Assembly (NCBI GenBank): GCA_016125505.1
Contig: WGLP01000003.1
Span: 124,001 to 188,000 of the forward strand
Length of the DNA: 64,000 bases
Source of the DNA: Gammaproteobacteria bacterium
GTDB taxonomy: Bacteria; Pseudomonadota; Gammaproteobacteria; UBA6429; Thiohalophilaceae
Direction: 5' to 3'
The notes beneath the pieces are model-generated. The model searched no databases. It had not been told where the DNA came from and saw only the letters and a list, made by a program, of their open reading frames with translations. Below are positions 20,786-29,252 of this stretch, piece after piece. The position numbers were made by a program, and so were the translations under genes. Position 1 is the first letter of the stretch. Every line of letters begins with the position of its first letter.

Positions 20786-22003
20786 TTACCTCGATCGTCC
20801 AAGCTTGGGAGAACGTCTAACAGTTTTCACAAACTCAATAACGTGTTCTGTACGCATACGGGAAGCTAGTGAGTTTTTTGATTTAGTAACCACGGGCAAG
20901 TATCGTCGATTATCTGGGATCTCTCTTATAGATTCATTGCAAACTTTGAATCCTGCCAATTTTCCAGCTTTTTTTAGTAACTCACTGTTACTAATATATT
21001 TTCCTCGAATAGTTGAATTCCCAATCACGTATGTAGCAGACCCGCCTTTTTTTAACACACGATAAGATTCATTTAGCTGAAGCAGCAAATCATAAAAATA
21101 CCGGTTTAGCATATTTAAATTTTTAGAATCTAATTTTTTTAACCCCAGCTCTTTGACTGTTTCATTAAATATTGAATCATCGCTTCCTATAACAGTCCTT
21201 TCTGTTCCAATAGATTTGCTTCTAATATTTCTTAGTTCACCCAGCCTATAACCTAGCCAAACAAGAGATAGTCTATGGCCTCTCATATAGTCAATCGCGT
21301 TCAAATAGGGTGGGGATGTTATAATTGCATCGATTGATTCATTACCAACCCTAGTCATTTGTCTCGCATCACCTAAATATGTTTTAGCATCAAACTGGAT
21401 TGAGGGACTATCCAAAGACTTCAATACATGCTTTAGCGAAACTGGCAATTCATGAAAAATATCGAAATCATTTTTTGAGATAGTTTTATGAGGTCTACTA
21501 TGAGCCGCATCTCTTGCTAGAGATGCTTTTGGTTCTTTTGTAATAATCAATCTAGACAAAGATACCTTAAGTATCTCCAAGATCTTTTTATTATTAATAA
21601 TAGGTTGAGTCACTAAACAATATGATAATGCCCTCAATTGCTTTATTTGTTTTGAATAAAACCAAAAATCGACAAAATCAGAAGTTTCTTTATCGTCATC
21701 GATCCAATCTAGAATTATATCTTTGCGTCGACCAAGAAGCTTTTTACTCGCAAATATAAGTTTCTCTAATGCTTCTTCAGCTTTCTTCTCGCTCACTCTA
21801 GTTGAGCCCGCGCGAGAGATCATTCTCGCAAGAGGATCTAAATCATACCCAATAGCATGCAAGCCAGATTTAGATGCTTGGGAAAGCACCATACCCGACC
21901 CAGACATTGGATCTAACACAGTGTAACCTTTAGGCAACTTGCTAAGTTTAGAAAGAACTATTTCCGGTGCCATTCTCGCAGGAAACGGATGGATATGTCT
22001 CAT
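20786..22003 (-). CDS. DNA methyltransferase with SPPY motif
   Basis: A 405-residue protein. AdoMet motif I appears near the N-terminus (YTVLDPMSGSGMVLSQASKS) and the catalytic motif IV as AIITSPPYLNAIDY near residue 227. SPPY is usual in N4-cytosine methyltransferases; some N6-adenine enzymes also use it. Motif X-like residues (HPFPARMAPEIV) precede motif I. About 130 residues between the motifs would be the target-recognition part. It is the last gene of the three-gene island operon and its ATG overlaps the preceding stop by four bases. The presumed job is self-marking of the host genome for the linked system (inference); an RNA methyltransferase role is less likely. Confidence 0.8.
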   Translation of the reverse strand: MRHIHPFPARMAPEIVLSKLSKLPKGYTVLDPMSGSGMVLSQASKSGLHAIGYDLDPLARMISRAGSTRVSEKKAEEALEKLIFASKKLLGRRKDIILDWIDDDKETSDFVDFWFYSKQIKQLRALSYCLVTQPIINNKKILEILKVSLSRLIITKEPKASLARDAAHSRPHKTISKNDFDIFHELPVSLKHVLKSLDSPSIQFDAKTYLGDARQMTRVGNESIDAIITSPPYLNAIDYMRGHRLSLVWLGYRLGELRNIRSKSIGTERTVIGSDDSIFNETVKELGLKKLDSKNLNMLNRYFYDLLLQLNESYRVLKKGGSATYVIGNSTIRGKYISNSELLKKAGKLAGFKVCNESIREIPDNRRYLPVVTKSKNSLASRMRTEHVIEFVKTVRRSPKLGRSR

Positions 22004-22467
22004 TGTTTGATTAATTCCCTTCTTTCATGCTCCTGGAAAATATCTTCAAAACTACTTCGTGAGATTCTTCTCTCTAACGCACCGTTTTTACCGCGCACTT
22101 TATACATTTCATTATGCTTTCGCCTAATTGTTACTGTTTCCTGAACATCAAATTCGTTATCCAAAATCTTTCGAAAATCATCATGCCTTAGGGCAGCAAT
22201 TCCATCTTTGCCGCAAATAAACACCATTATACATTCTTTATACTCTTTATACAGGGACTCTTGAAACTCTTGTTGCCCCTGATGGAAATTGAATACCCAA
22301 GGCCCTCTCCTGCTAGTTGAATACTTTATATATATCGGAAGTATGTCATTGATAAAATAAAATCCCGCCGGGCTTTCTGATATCCTCTTAATCTTAACCG
22401 CACCTGTCGACAAATCAACAATCGATATGACTGCTGCACCATAATATCGATTTGCATCTGTAATCAT
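22000..22467 (-). CDS. Unknown 155-residue protein, middle gene of Z1/methyltransferase operon
   Basis: A soluble alpha/beta protein of 155 residues. The N-terminal strands (YYGAAVISIVDLSTGAVKIK) lead to PIYIKYSTSRRGPWVFNF, then KECIMVFICGKDGIAALRHD and a C-terminal VTIRRKHNEMYKVRGKNGAL. The pattern of strand, GPWxFxF, VFICGxDGI and RRxxNEMY with G-x-x-G resembles uncharacterised proteins I associate with restriction-type loci, but I cannot name the family and no nuclease motif is certain. Both ends overlap their neighbours by four bases, so it is translated as part of the unit. A nuclease, specificity factor or adaptor role is possible but not shown. Confidence 0.75.
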   Translation of the reverse strand: MITDANRYYGAAVISIVDLSTGAVKIKRISESPAGFYFINDILPIYIKYSTSRRGPWVFNFHQGQQEFQESLYKEYKECIMVFICGKDGIAALRHDDFRKILDNEFDVQETVTIRRKHNEMYKVRGKNGALERRISRSSFEDIFQEHERRELIKQ

Positions 22468-24308
22468 TTTCTATTCTGAATAAATTTAATTGAGCTACCA
22501 TTTATTTTATAGAATAGCCTAGCTTGACCATATTCGTTATAAAATATCTTCAAATGATGAAGAGCATTTGGTTTTTCACTTCTTCCAAATTCATTATTTG
22601 CAAATATACCTTTTTTTCTTCGAATCGTTTTCTTCTCTTCATCAGTGTAATTACTTGACCCTGTACCAAATTGACTTGGCTTATGAAATGATATGTCTGC
22701 TAAACCGATTTCCACTGAAGTTCTCATTAAATATTCGTATAAATATGGCGGAAACTCGGTTTCAGAAAGTTCGTGGCGTAACAAATACAGCATTTCCTTA
22801 TTATTCCGACCACTCCGTACAAAAATAGGAGCATGACTCTTTTCATCGTAGTCAAATATCCCAAAAGACATTTCGCCTCCTTCAAAATCTACCGTTGATC
22901 TATCGATGGAAGCTGGAGAAGTCGGCACAGTTTTATGGTCGGCAAGCCAAACAGGCGCTCCAGATCGACTTCGCATTGCTTGAATAGCCAATTTATGAAA
23001 AGAGAAACATTTACTCCAGTTTGCCAAAAGCTCCTTTGGGATCCATAATTGGAATGATTCTTTATATGCTTCTCTACTACCGAACATTCTTGCCCGCTGA
23101 ATATAGGTGTCTTGAGAAAACTTTCCTTTTACTGCCCTCGTGAAATACATTGATAACAAGTTATCAAATGTTACACCACGTGAAATAATGTTTCCGCCCG
23201 CCCCAAAGGAAAATAAACTAGTAGGCTTTGCAATTTTTGACACGCTTCCAGATGCACCCCGTGAGTTAATTTCAACCACCAAATGACGATCAATATTCCT
23301 CAATACAAATTCCACTATTGATTCCGGGTCGCCTATCGCATACTGCCTGGCAATATTTTCTAGTCGTGTAACTATGCTTTCAAAGTTTCTGTGTGTTCTG
23401 TTTGAAAGTGCTCCAATTGTAGATTGGATAACCTGTACGTCTTCTTGATGCTCATCCTTTTTACCACTCGTGTGAACAAGCATAGTAAAATTTTCTTTTT
23501 TACCCAATTCGTGCTGCTGAGACACTCCACATAGAAAGTGCAATATTGCGGTCTGCAATTCTATTCGCTCACTACCCTCATCTGCGTGAAATGTATTCAA
23601 TTGATAATCTACTTTCCCATCATCAGGAAAGAAAAAATCTTGCCCTACGTAATATGGATGTGGCGCAAAATCAACCCATAGCTCACTGTCATTTTCAAAT
23701 GTGTTGTTTAAGTTTAGCCTCGCGGGCGTTGCAGTTACCCCAATGTATTGTCCATCTTTACCGAGCAAATTATAAATCAGCTGGTTTATCTTCGTTTTCT
23801 CATCTTTATTTACCTTTGCGTTTGGCGAAGCATAATCAGCCTCATCATCGATCACCATGATTTTTTTCTTGTGCTTAAGCAAGTTAATTAGCTTTTCTAA
23901 ATCTCTTGCATTTTTTTTAGAAAAAATAACCCATTTTTTTCCCCGTAAATCTTTTGGATCATCAGGCAGTTCGCTAAATTGCTTTGGAGAAGGGCTTAAA
24001 CCAGACGCTCTAAATCTGGTGAGACTTTGATCTAGCAGATCTATGCTGTCAGTAAGCAAATTAACGATTACTTCCACTCCCTCATCTAGCAACTTAGCAT
24101 TCAATGCTATCATCATTTCCGTTTTTCCACTTTGCGGCTCACCAAATATAACAAATGCTCGACCACCGCCTGTTTTAATGTTGTGAATTGTCTCAGTAAC
24201 TGTATTCTCTATTGATCCTGTATAAATGTTATTTTCTTTCAGAAAGACAATCCTTTTATCATATTGGTCGTTACCGACATTACCTACGATTTCATCCCAC
24301 CTGGACAT
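22464..24308 (-). CDS. Z1 domain SF2-type ATPase
   Basis: A 614-residue protein. Walker A is FGEPQSGKTEMM (about residue 55), Walker B/DEAD is IMVIDDEADYAS (about 170), followed by the SF2 motif III-like GVTATPA. In the second half, IISRGVTFDNLLSMYFTRAV and YIQRARMFGSREAYKESFQL correspond to motifs V and VI and match the Z1-domain signature (Q-x-x-R-x-F-G-x-R). Z1 proteins are known from comparative genomics to associate with restriction-modification-like operons. GAGGAG lies about 7 bases before the ATG. It is the first gene of the island operon, and would be its ATP-driven motor or switch (inference). Confidence 0.8.
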   Translation of the reverse strand: MSRWDEIVGNVGNDQYDKRIVFLKENNIYTGSIENTVTETIHNIKTGGGRAFVIFGEPQSGKTEMMIALNAKLLDEGVEVIVNLLTDSIDLLDQSLTRFRASGLSPSPKQFSELPDDPKDLRGKKWVIFSKKNARDLEKLINLLKHKKKIMVIDDEADYASPNAKVNKDEKTKINQLIYNLLGKDGQYIGVTATPARLNLNNTFENDSELWVDFAPHPYYVGQDFFFPDDGKVDYQLNTFHADEGSERIELQTAILHFLCGVSQQHELGKKENFTMLVHTSGKKDEHQEDVQVIQSTIGALSNRTHRNFESIVTRLENIARQYAIGDPESIVEFVLRNIDRHLVVEINSRGASGSVSKIAKPTSLFSFGAGGNIISRGVTFDNLLSMYFTRAVKGKFSQDTYIQRARMFGSREAYKESFQLWIPKELLANWSKCFSFHKLAIQAMRSRSGAPVWLADHKTVPTSPASIDRSTVDFEGGEMSFGIFDYDEKSHAPIFVRSGRNNKEMLYLLRHELSETEFPPYLYEYLMRTSVEIGLADISFHKPSQFGTGSSNYTDEEKKTIRRKKGIFANNEFGRSEKPNALHHLKIFYNEYGQARLFYKINGSSIKFIQNRK

Positions 24309-24529
24309 CTACTCACTCCTCTTTGAAAACTTTGATTTCTTTACTCACTTCCTATTTACCTTAAGTGTTAATATTAAAAACAAAACAAGTTACTTTGGAA
24401 TTTTTACAGAATCACCCATTTAGGGTCATTTTCCGACCTTCATCTAATTCCATAGGTTGGCAACTTACTTTTCCTTGAATCAAGGCGAAACCTAAAGAAT
24501 TCAACTTCATCTATTTCAATAATTTTCAT

Positions 24530-24789
24530 TCAACGATATTCCCCAATCATTTCGATCACACCTATAATATTTTCATTCAGCGCACCCAATTCTTCCGCCG
24601 ATATCCAACACCTCTTTGTTTGACGTTTCATTGCATCGCGATCTCTTTTGCGTACTCTTCGTTAGTTACTGCATAGAAGATGGGTTGTTCTGGTAAACGT
24701 ATCGGCCACGCTTTGTAACCACTGGCTTTGATTAACTCGAGTTCTTTGGGACCTGTGGGACAATAGAGGGTGATTATTGCTTCGCTCAT
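24530..24789 (-). pseudogene. Broken small gene, remnant of a conserved ~110-residue family
   Basis: Two short minus-strand frames read like one family. Frame one (24628-24789, 53 codons) encodes LYCPTGPKELELIKASGYKA and then RLPEQPIFYAVTNEEYAKEI before a TGA. Frame two (24530-24631, 33 codons) encodes WISAEELGALNENIIGVIEM and ends GEYR. From memory, an intact family (annotated variously, including as ADP-ribosylation/crystallin J1-like) has about 40 residues between these two blocks, so an internal deletion with frame change is the simplest reading. The ATGA overlap of the two frames leaves a slim chance of two tiny coupled genes. It is AT-rich like the island. Confidence 0.5.
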
Positions 24790-24903
24790 TTGTGTTGCCC
24801 AAATACCTCATATCCTCTCCAACACCTTAGTAATCAACTATGGTATTGGGTGATTATTTCTATGCTATTCCCAGTTTAGGCATTCTGGCTGAAGATGCAA
24901 AAA

Positions 24904-25824
24904 TTATTTTGTGACAGTTTCAGTCTCACCCCGCTCGCGCACGTACTTGCTGACTTCCTGCAGCAGTTCGGCGATGCGGCGCACGCCGGGGCCGGCGGCT
25001 TCGCGGTCGGCGTGCATCAGATAGAGCGTGCCCATCAGTTCCGCGCCTTCCTGTAAGGGCAGAGGTTTGAGTTTGCCGGCATCGATCTCCTCGCGGATGA
25101 GTTCTTCGGGGAACCACGCGTAGCCAAGTCCGTCCTCAACCCCGCGGATCGCGCTGCCCATGTGGCTGACGGTCCAGCGCCGTTCGTTCAGTGCGCTGGC
25201 CTGGCGCGTGCGTTGGGTGCCGCTGTCGCGGATCACGAATTGCCGATAGGCGTGCAGGTCTTTGGTCGTCAACGGCCGCCCCAGTTGGTGCAGCGGATGC
25301 CCGGGATGGGCGGCGCAGATCATGCGGACCTGCATGAGCGTATCGCCGAGGAAACCTGCCGGCAGAAAGGTCCCGATGGCGAGATCGACCTTGCCTTCGA
25401 GCAAGGCCTCGTCGGTGCCGCCCAGCACCGTTTCGTAAATCTCCAGGCGAATGTCCGGGTGTTCCTCGCCAAAGATTTGCAGGCAGCGGAACAACAACCA
25501 GCGCGGAAACAGGATCTCCACGGCGATATGGATCTCCGGTTCCCAGCCCTGCGCCAGTTTGCGCGCGGTGCGTTCCAGTTGCAGGGCCTCGTCCACCAGG
25601 GCTTTGCCGCGCCGGTAAAGTAATTCGCCCGTGGGAGTGAGTACTGCCTTACGTCCCTGGATCGTGAAGACCTTGGTGCCGATGAGGCGTTCCAGTTGCT
25701 GGATGGCATGGGACAGGGTGGACTGGCTCTTGTGGATTTGCTCTGCGGCCTGGGCGTAACCGCCCGCCTCCACGACGCTGACCAGCGCCCGCCATTGGTC
25801 GAGGGAGATTTTGGGATAGTCCAT
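24904..25824 (-). CDS. LysR family transcriptional regulator
   Basis: A 306-residue regulator. The N-terminal winged helix (about residues 6-65) reads DQWRALVSVVEAGGYAQAAE followed by SQSTLSHAIQQLE; the rest is a LysR substrate-binding domain of two lobes. It diverges from azoR with 97 bases between the starts, the usual arrangement for a LysR protein controlling its neighbour. A 10-base palindrome ATATCGATAT (25825-25834) stands immediately upstream of its own start and may be part of an operator. The effector is not predictable. Confidence 0.93.
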   Translation of the reverse strand: MDYPKISLDQWRALVSVVEAGGYAQAAEQIHKSQSTLSHAIQQLERLIGTKVFTIQGRKAVLTPTGELLYRRGKALVDEALQLERTARKLAQGWEPEIHIAVEILFPRWLLFRCLQIFGEEHPDIRLEIYETVLGGTDEALLEGKVDLAIGTFLPAGFLGDTLMQVRMICAAHPGHPLHQLGRPLTTKDLHAYRQFVIRDSGTQRTRQASALNERRWTVSHMGSAIRGVEDGLGYAWFPEELIREEIDAGKLKPLPLQEGAELMGTLYLMHADREAAGPGVRRIAELLQEVSKYVRERGETETVTK

Positions 25825-25921
25825 ATATCGATATCATCGAAAGATTTACGCGAAAATATGCACTTTTTATTCGACTGCTTCAATACTTAAATAGTCCCAT
25901 CCGCAACGCAAGGAGGGATTT

Positions 25922-26518
25922 ATGAAAACCGTACTGCAACTTAATTCCAGCCTGTTCCAGGAACAGGGTCAATCATCCCAGTTGACGGCGGCCCTGGTGT
26001 CGCAACTGCTGGATTCCCAAGACCGACTGATCGTCCGCGACCTGGCCGCCGCGCCGGTGCCGCACCTGACCGGCGAACGCTTCGCCGCGTTCACCACGGC
26101 GGAAGACGAACGCAGCGCCGCGCAACGCGAAGTCGTCGCTTACTCCGATAAGCTGATCGCGGAGCTGCGTGACGCCGACGTCATCGTGCTTGGCCTGCCC
26201 ATGTACAACTTCGGCGTGCCGTCCACGCTCAAGGCCTACTTCGATCATGTCGCCCGCGCCGGTGTGACCTTCCGCTATACCAGCAACGGCCCGCAAGGCC
26301 TGCTCACCGGCAAGAAGGCCTATGTGCTGGCGACCCGCGGCGGCAATTACGAGGGCACGCCGCTGGATAGCCAGACCCCTTACGTGCGCACCTTCCTGGG
26401 TTTTCTCGGGATCACCGACGTGGTCTTCGTCTATGCGGAGGGCCTGGCCCTCGGCGAGGACAACAAGGCACAGGCGCTGGATAACGCCAACGCGAGCATT
26501 CTCGAGGTCGCCGCATAA
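25922..26518 (+). CDS. azoR: FMN-dependent NADH:quinone oxidoreductase / azoreductase
   Basis: A 198-residue flavodoxin-fold protein with AzoR features: LNSSLFQEQGQSSQLT near the N-terminus binds FMN phosphate, LGLPMYNFGVPSTLKAYFDH contains the conserved MYNF loop, and ATRGGNYEG follows. It reduces quinones and azo compounds with NADH, protecting from electrophile stress. AAGGAGG precedes the ATG by 6 bases. It is divergent from a LysR regulator and 50 bases ahead of a DoxX gene on the same strand. Confidence 0.94.
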   Translation: MKTVLQLNSSLFQEQGQSSQLTAALVSQLLDSQDRLIVRDLAAAPVPHLTGERFAAFTTAEDERSAAQREVVAYSDKLIAELRDADVIVLGLPMYNFGVPSTLKAYFDHVARAGVTFRYTSNGPQGLLTGKKAYVLATRGGNYEGTPLDSQTPYVRTFLGFLGITDVVFVYAEGLALGEDNKAQALDNANASILEVAA

Positions 26519-26568
26519 GCGGCCCCTCGTTTCATCAACACACCTGACTTATATATAGGAGCACACAC

Positions 26569-27009
26569 ATGAACACGTACGCCGCAACCACGAATGACAC
26601 CACGGTCCAGGCCGTCTCCAATTCCACCCTCGCCAAGGCCGCCGAACTGGTGGGCCGGATCATGCTGGCCACGATCTTCCTGATCGCCGGTCTCGGCAAG
26701 ATCACCGCCTACGCCGGCACCGCGGGTTACATGGCGGCGATGGGGGTGCCCGGGATGCTGCTGCCCCTGGTGATCGCCACGGAGGTCCTGGGCGGGATCG
26801 CGATTATCCTCGGTTACCGCACCCGCCTTACCGCGTTCCTGCTCGCGGGCTTTACCCTGCTGGCGGGGCTGATCTTCCATCACAACTTTGCCGATCAGAT
26901 GCAGATGATCATGTTCCTCAAGAACATCGCCATCGCCGGTGCCTTCCTGCTGCTGGTCGCGCGCGGTGCCGGTCACTGGAGCCTGGACCACAAGGCCGGC
27001 CGCCAGTAA
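26569..27009 (+). CDS. DoxX family membrane protein
   Basis: A 146-residue protein with four hydrophobic helices and the DoxX pattern GRIMLATIFLIAGLGKITAY and GGIAIILGYRTRLTAFLLAG, ending in a HNFADQMQMIMFLKNIAIAG segment. DoxX proteins take part in thiol/quinone redox balance at the membrane. Co-transcription with azoR under the divergent LysR regulator suggests a quinone or electrophile stress module (inference). AGGAG precedes the ATG. Confidence 0.92.
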   Translation: MNTYAATTNDTTVQAVSNSTLAKAAELVGRIMLATIFLIAGLGKITAYAGTAGYMAAMGVPGMLLPLVIATEVLGGIAIILGYRTRLTAFLLAGFTLLAGLIFHHNFADQMQMIMFLKNIAIAGAFLLLVARGAGHWSLDHKAGRQ

Positions 27010-27018
27010 CAACCACCC

Positions 27019-27046
27019 CGCCTCCCCGGCCATCACCGGGGAGGCG
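27019..27046 (+). terminator. Rho-independent type hairpin after doxX
   Basis: CGCCTCCCCGG and CCGGGGAGGCG form a perfect 11-bp GC-rich stem with a 6-base loop, starting 10 bases after the doxX stop. The following CTTTCTCC is only moderately T-rich. Confidence 0.75.
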
Positions 27047-27292
27047 CTTTCTCCCTCCCCGAATCCCCCGAAAAATTATTTTTCGCCGATTGTTAAAAAG
27101 TATTAATTAATTTAAGGTTACTTGCCGATATATTAGTAATTGCTGAAATACTGAAGTCACAGCAACTGCCAGACTGCCAAGCTGACAGGCGATTTGGCAG
27201 ATATGTCATTGATTTACATCTATTTTCAGGCCTAAGGGCTGTGGCATAATTTTCATGTAGTTCGTAGGGTATTTTGTGTTTAAGGAGACACC

Positions 27293-28120
27293 ATGCATCG
27301 TTTAACGCACTTTTTTGTTTCGCTGGTTTTGCTGTGGGGGGTTGCAGTGCAGGCGCAGGCCGCGGGTGACCAGGAATTTCCCAATCGCAAGCTCTACCCG
27401 GAACTGAGCTACATCAGCCTGGACGAACTGGCTACGCATTACGATAACTACATCGTCATCGATGTGCGTTCACCGTTTGAATACCACACCCTGCACAGCC
27501 AGAATGCATTGAATATTCCCAGAACCGATGACGATTTCGCCGAGCGGGTCCAGCAACTGCGCAGCCAGTATCCGGACAAACCCATTGCCCTGTATTGCAA
27601 TGGCAAGAGCTGCAAACAGTCTTACAAGGCCGGCCGCAAATGCTACCAGCACAAGATTCCGAACGTGCACGTGTACGACCAGGGCATCAACGATTGGGCC
27701 AGGGCGCATCCGGACAAGTCCGTGCTCATCGGCCGCGCGCCGGTTGACCCGCGCAAACTCCTGAGCGAGGCGGACCTGCAGGCGCACATGATCGACTACA
27801 ACAAGTTCGCCGAGATCGCCAACAGCAGCAACACCGTCATTCTCGACGTGCGTGACCCGCTGGATCGTGAGGGCGTGGGTCTGTTTGTGGGCCAGGAACA
27901 ACGCGCCGACTATCGTCACATCAAGCAGATCGACGGCATTCTGGATGACGCACAACGCTCCGGTAAAACCGTGTTGATTTACGATAACGCCGGCACGGAA
28001 GTCGTCTGGCTGATGTATCACATGATCGATAAAAACATCAGCAAGTATTATTTCCTCAAGGGCGGCATGCGCCAGTATTACGCCGAGTTGCTGAACGACA
28101 TCAACGTCAAGACGCAATAA
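27293..28120 (+). CDS. Exported protein with two rhodanese domains
   Basis: A 275-residue protein with a signal peptide (cleavage near QAQAA). The first rhodanese domain (about 40-150) has the active loop CNGKSCKQ with a catalytic Cys. The second (about 165-265) has the fold (NTVILDVRDPLDREG) but its loop reads YDNAGTEV with no Cys, so it is probably non-catalytic. The role would be periplasmic sulphur transfer or binding. AAGGAG stands ahead of the ATG. It is monocistronic, between two hairpin terminators. Confidence 0.88.
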   Translation: MHRLTHFFVSLVLLWGVAVQAQAAGDQEFPNRKLYPELSYISLDELATHYDNYIVIDVRSPFEYHTLHSQNALNIPRTDDDFAERVQQLRSQYPDKPIALYCNGKSCKQSYKAGRKCYQHKIPNVHVYDQGINDWARAHPDKSVLIGRAPVDPRKLLSEADLQAHMIDYNKFAEIANSSNTVILDVRDPLDREGVGLFVGQEQRADYRHIKQIDGILDDAQRSGKTVLIYDNAGTEVVWLMYHMIDKNISKYYFLKGGMRQYYAELLNDINVKTQ

Positions 28121-28130
28121 GCTCGCATTG

Positions 28131-28157
28131 CAGTCCGGCGCACTGGGCGCCGGACTG
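28131..28157. terminator. Bidirectional hairpin between convergent genes
   Basis: CAGTCCGGCG and CGCCGGACTG make a perfect 10-bp stem with a 7-base loop, between the rhodanese stop and the peroxidase stop on opposite strands. Confidence 0.7.
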
Positions 28158-28174
28158 TCCTGTCTTCTCTTGAA

Positions 28175-29221
28175 TTATTTCTGCGAGGTCTGGAAGGCGC
28201 CTACCGGCAATACCGGCGGTGTGGCAAAGTTTTTCGGTAACTTGCCCGTCAGGCTGTCGAGGAAGGCCACGATCTCGTTAACATCTGCGTCATCCAGCTG
28301 CTTGCCTAATTGCACCTGCGCCATGATGCGTACGGCCTGCGGTAGCGTGGCGACGGAGCCATCGTGGAAATACGGCGGCGTCATCGCAACATTCCGCAGA
28401 CTGGGCACCTTGAAGACATACATGTCGGCCTGATCCTGGGTGACATCGAAACGGCCCTTGTCGATCTTCTTGCTGCCGGTGGCCTTCCAGTAATCTTCCG
28501 TAAGTCCGAACTTCTGGTACATGCCGCCACCGACACCGGCGCCACTGTGGCAGGAGGCGCAACCGGTGGAGATGAACTTGCTCAGGCCACGCATTGCCAT
28601 GGGTGACAAGGCCTTGGTGTTGCCCTTGAGATAGGCATCAAAGGGAGACGGTGTCACGAGCGTACGTTCGTACGCACCGATGGCCAGCCCCCAGTTCGCC
28701 GTGGTGATGGGATCCTTATCCTTTGGAAACGCCTTCTTGAACATGACCTGGTATTCCTTGAAGGCCTTGAGCTTGGCGATCACACTCTCTGCGTTTGGCT
28801 CGCCAAAACTCGGTGGCCCGAATAAGGCCTTGGTGGCCTGGTCTTCGACGTTCTTGCGATCGCCGCGCCAGTGCGCAATAAATTCCTGCGCCGCATTGAG
28901 CACCGTCGGTGCATTACGCGGGTTATCCCGTGCCATGACACCGATGGAGGTTGGTAAACCGTCGGTGCCATACAGACTGGGTTGATGGCAGCGGGCGCAA
29001 CTGACCGTGCCATTCAGTGACATCCGCGGATCGAAAAACAGCGCGCGGCCGAGTTCGACCCGCGCCGGTGTAATCGGATATTCAGCAGTCGCCATATCCT
29101 TGGGCAGGGGTTTAAAAATACCTTGCGCCTGCGTTAACAGCGCATCAGCAACTGCTGTCCCCGCAATACATCCCAGCAACGCGATGGCTCCGATTTGATA
29201 GCCGAATACAATACTACGCAT
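28175..29221 (-). CDS. Di-haem cytochrome c peroxidase (CcpA/MauG family)
   Basis: A 348-residue protein from the ATG at 29221, chosen for GGAG 8 bases upstream; a GTG 9 bases earlier is less likely. After a signal peptide (cleavage near TAVADA) come two haem c motifs, CARCH (about residue 75) and CASCH (about 222), with the family blocks RVELGRALFFDPRMS and FKVPSLRNVAMTPPYFHDGS. It reduces periplasmic hydrogen peroxide with cytochrome c electrons. It is the third gene behind an ECF sigma factor and its putative anti-sigma partner on the same strand, 31 bases after the latter, suggesting an oxidant-induced unit. Confidence 0.93.
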   Translation of the reverse strand: MRSIVFGYQIGAIALLGCIAGTAVADALLTQAQGIFKPLPKDMATAEYPITPARVELGRALFFDPRMSLNGTVSCARCHQPSLYGTDGLPTSIGVMARDNPRNAPTVLNAAQEFIAHWRGDRKNVEDQATKALFGPPSFGEPNAESVIAKLKAFKEYQVMFKKAFPKDKDPITTANWGLAIGAYERTLVTPSPFDAYLKGNTKALSPMAMRGLSKFISTGCASCHSGAGVGGGMYQKFGLTEDYWKATGSKKIDKGRFDVTQDQADMYVFKVPSLRNVAMTPPYFHDGSVATLPQAVRIMAQVQLGKQLDDADVNEIVAFLDSLTGKLPKNFATPPVLPVGAFQTSQK

Positions 29222-29252
29222 ACACCACACTCCTTTTGATTAACCTTGTTCG

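Larger units (their letters stand above)
20640..24800. other. AT-rich accessory island
   Basis: Base composition drops abruptly (roughly mid-thirties percent GC by eye) compared with both sides. The stretch carries three overlapping minus-strand genes (Z1 ATPase, unknown, DNA methyltransferase) and a broken small gene. No integrase, transposase or tRNA target and no convincing flanking direct repeat was seen, so the mechanism of acquisition is unknown. Confidence 0.75.

Noticed and set aside
24628-24789. 53-residue frame at the island edge as a toxin or antitoxin gene
   Set aside because: The ATGA overlap with a second tiny frame suggested a two-gene module, but the two pieces read as one interrupted family protein and no ribosome site is evident.
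20554-24903. Flanking direct repeats or attachment sites for the AT-rich island
   Set aside because: No convincing matching repeats were found at the two borders by eye, and no integrase or tRNA is adjacent.
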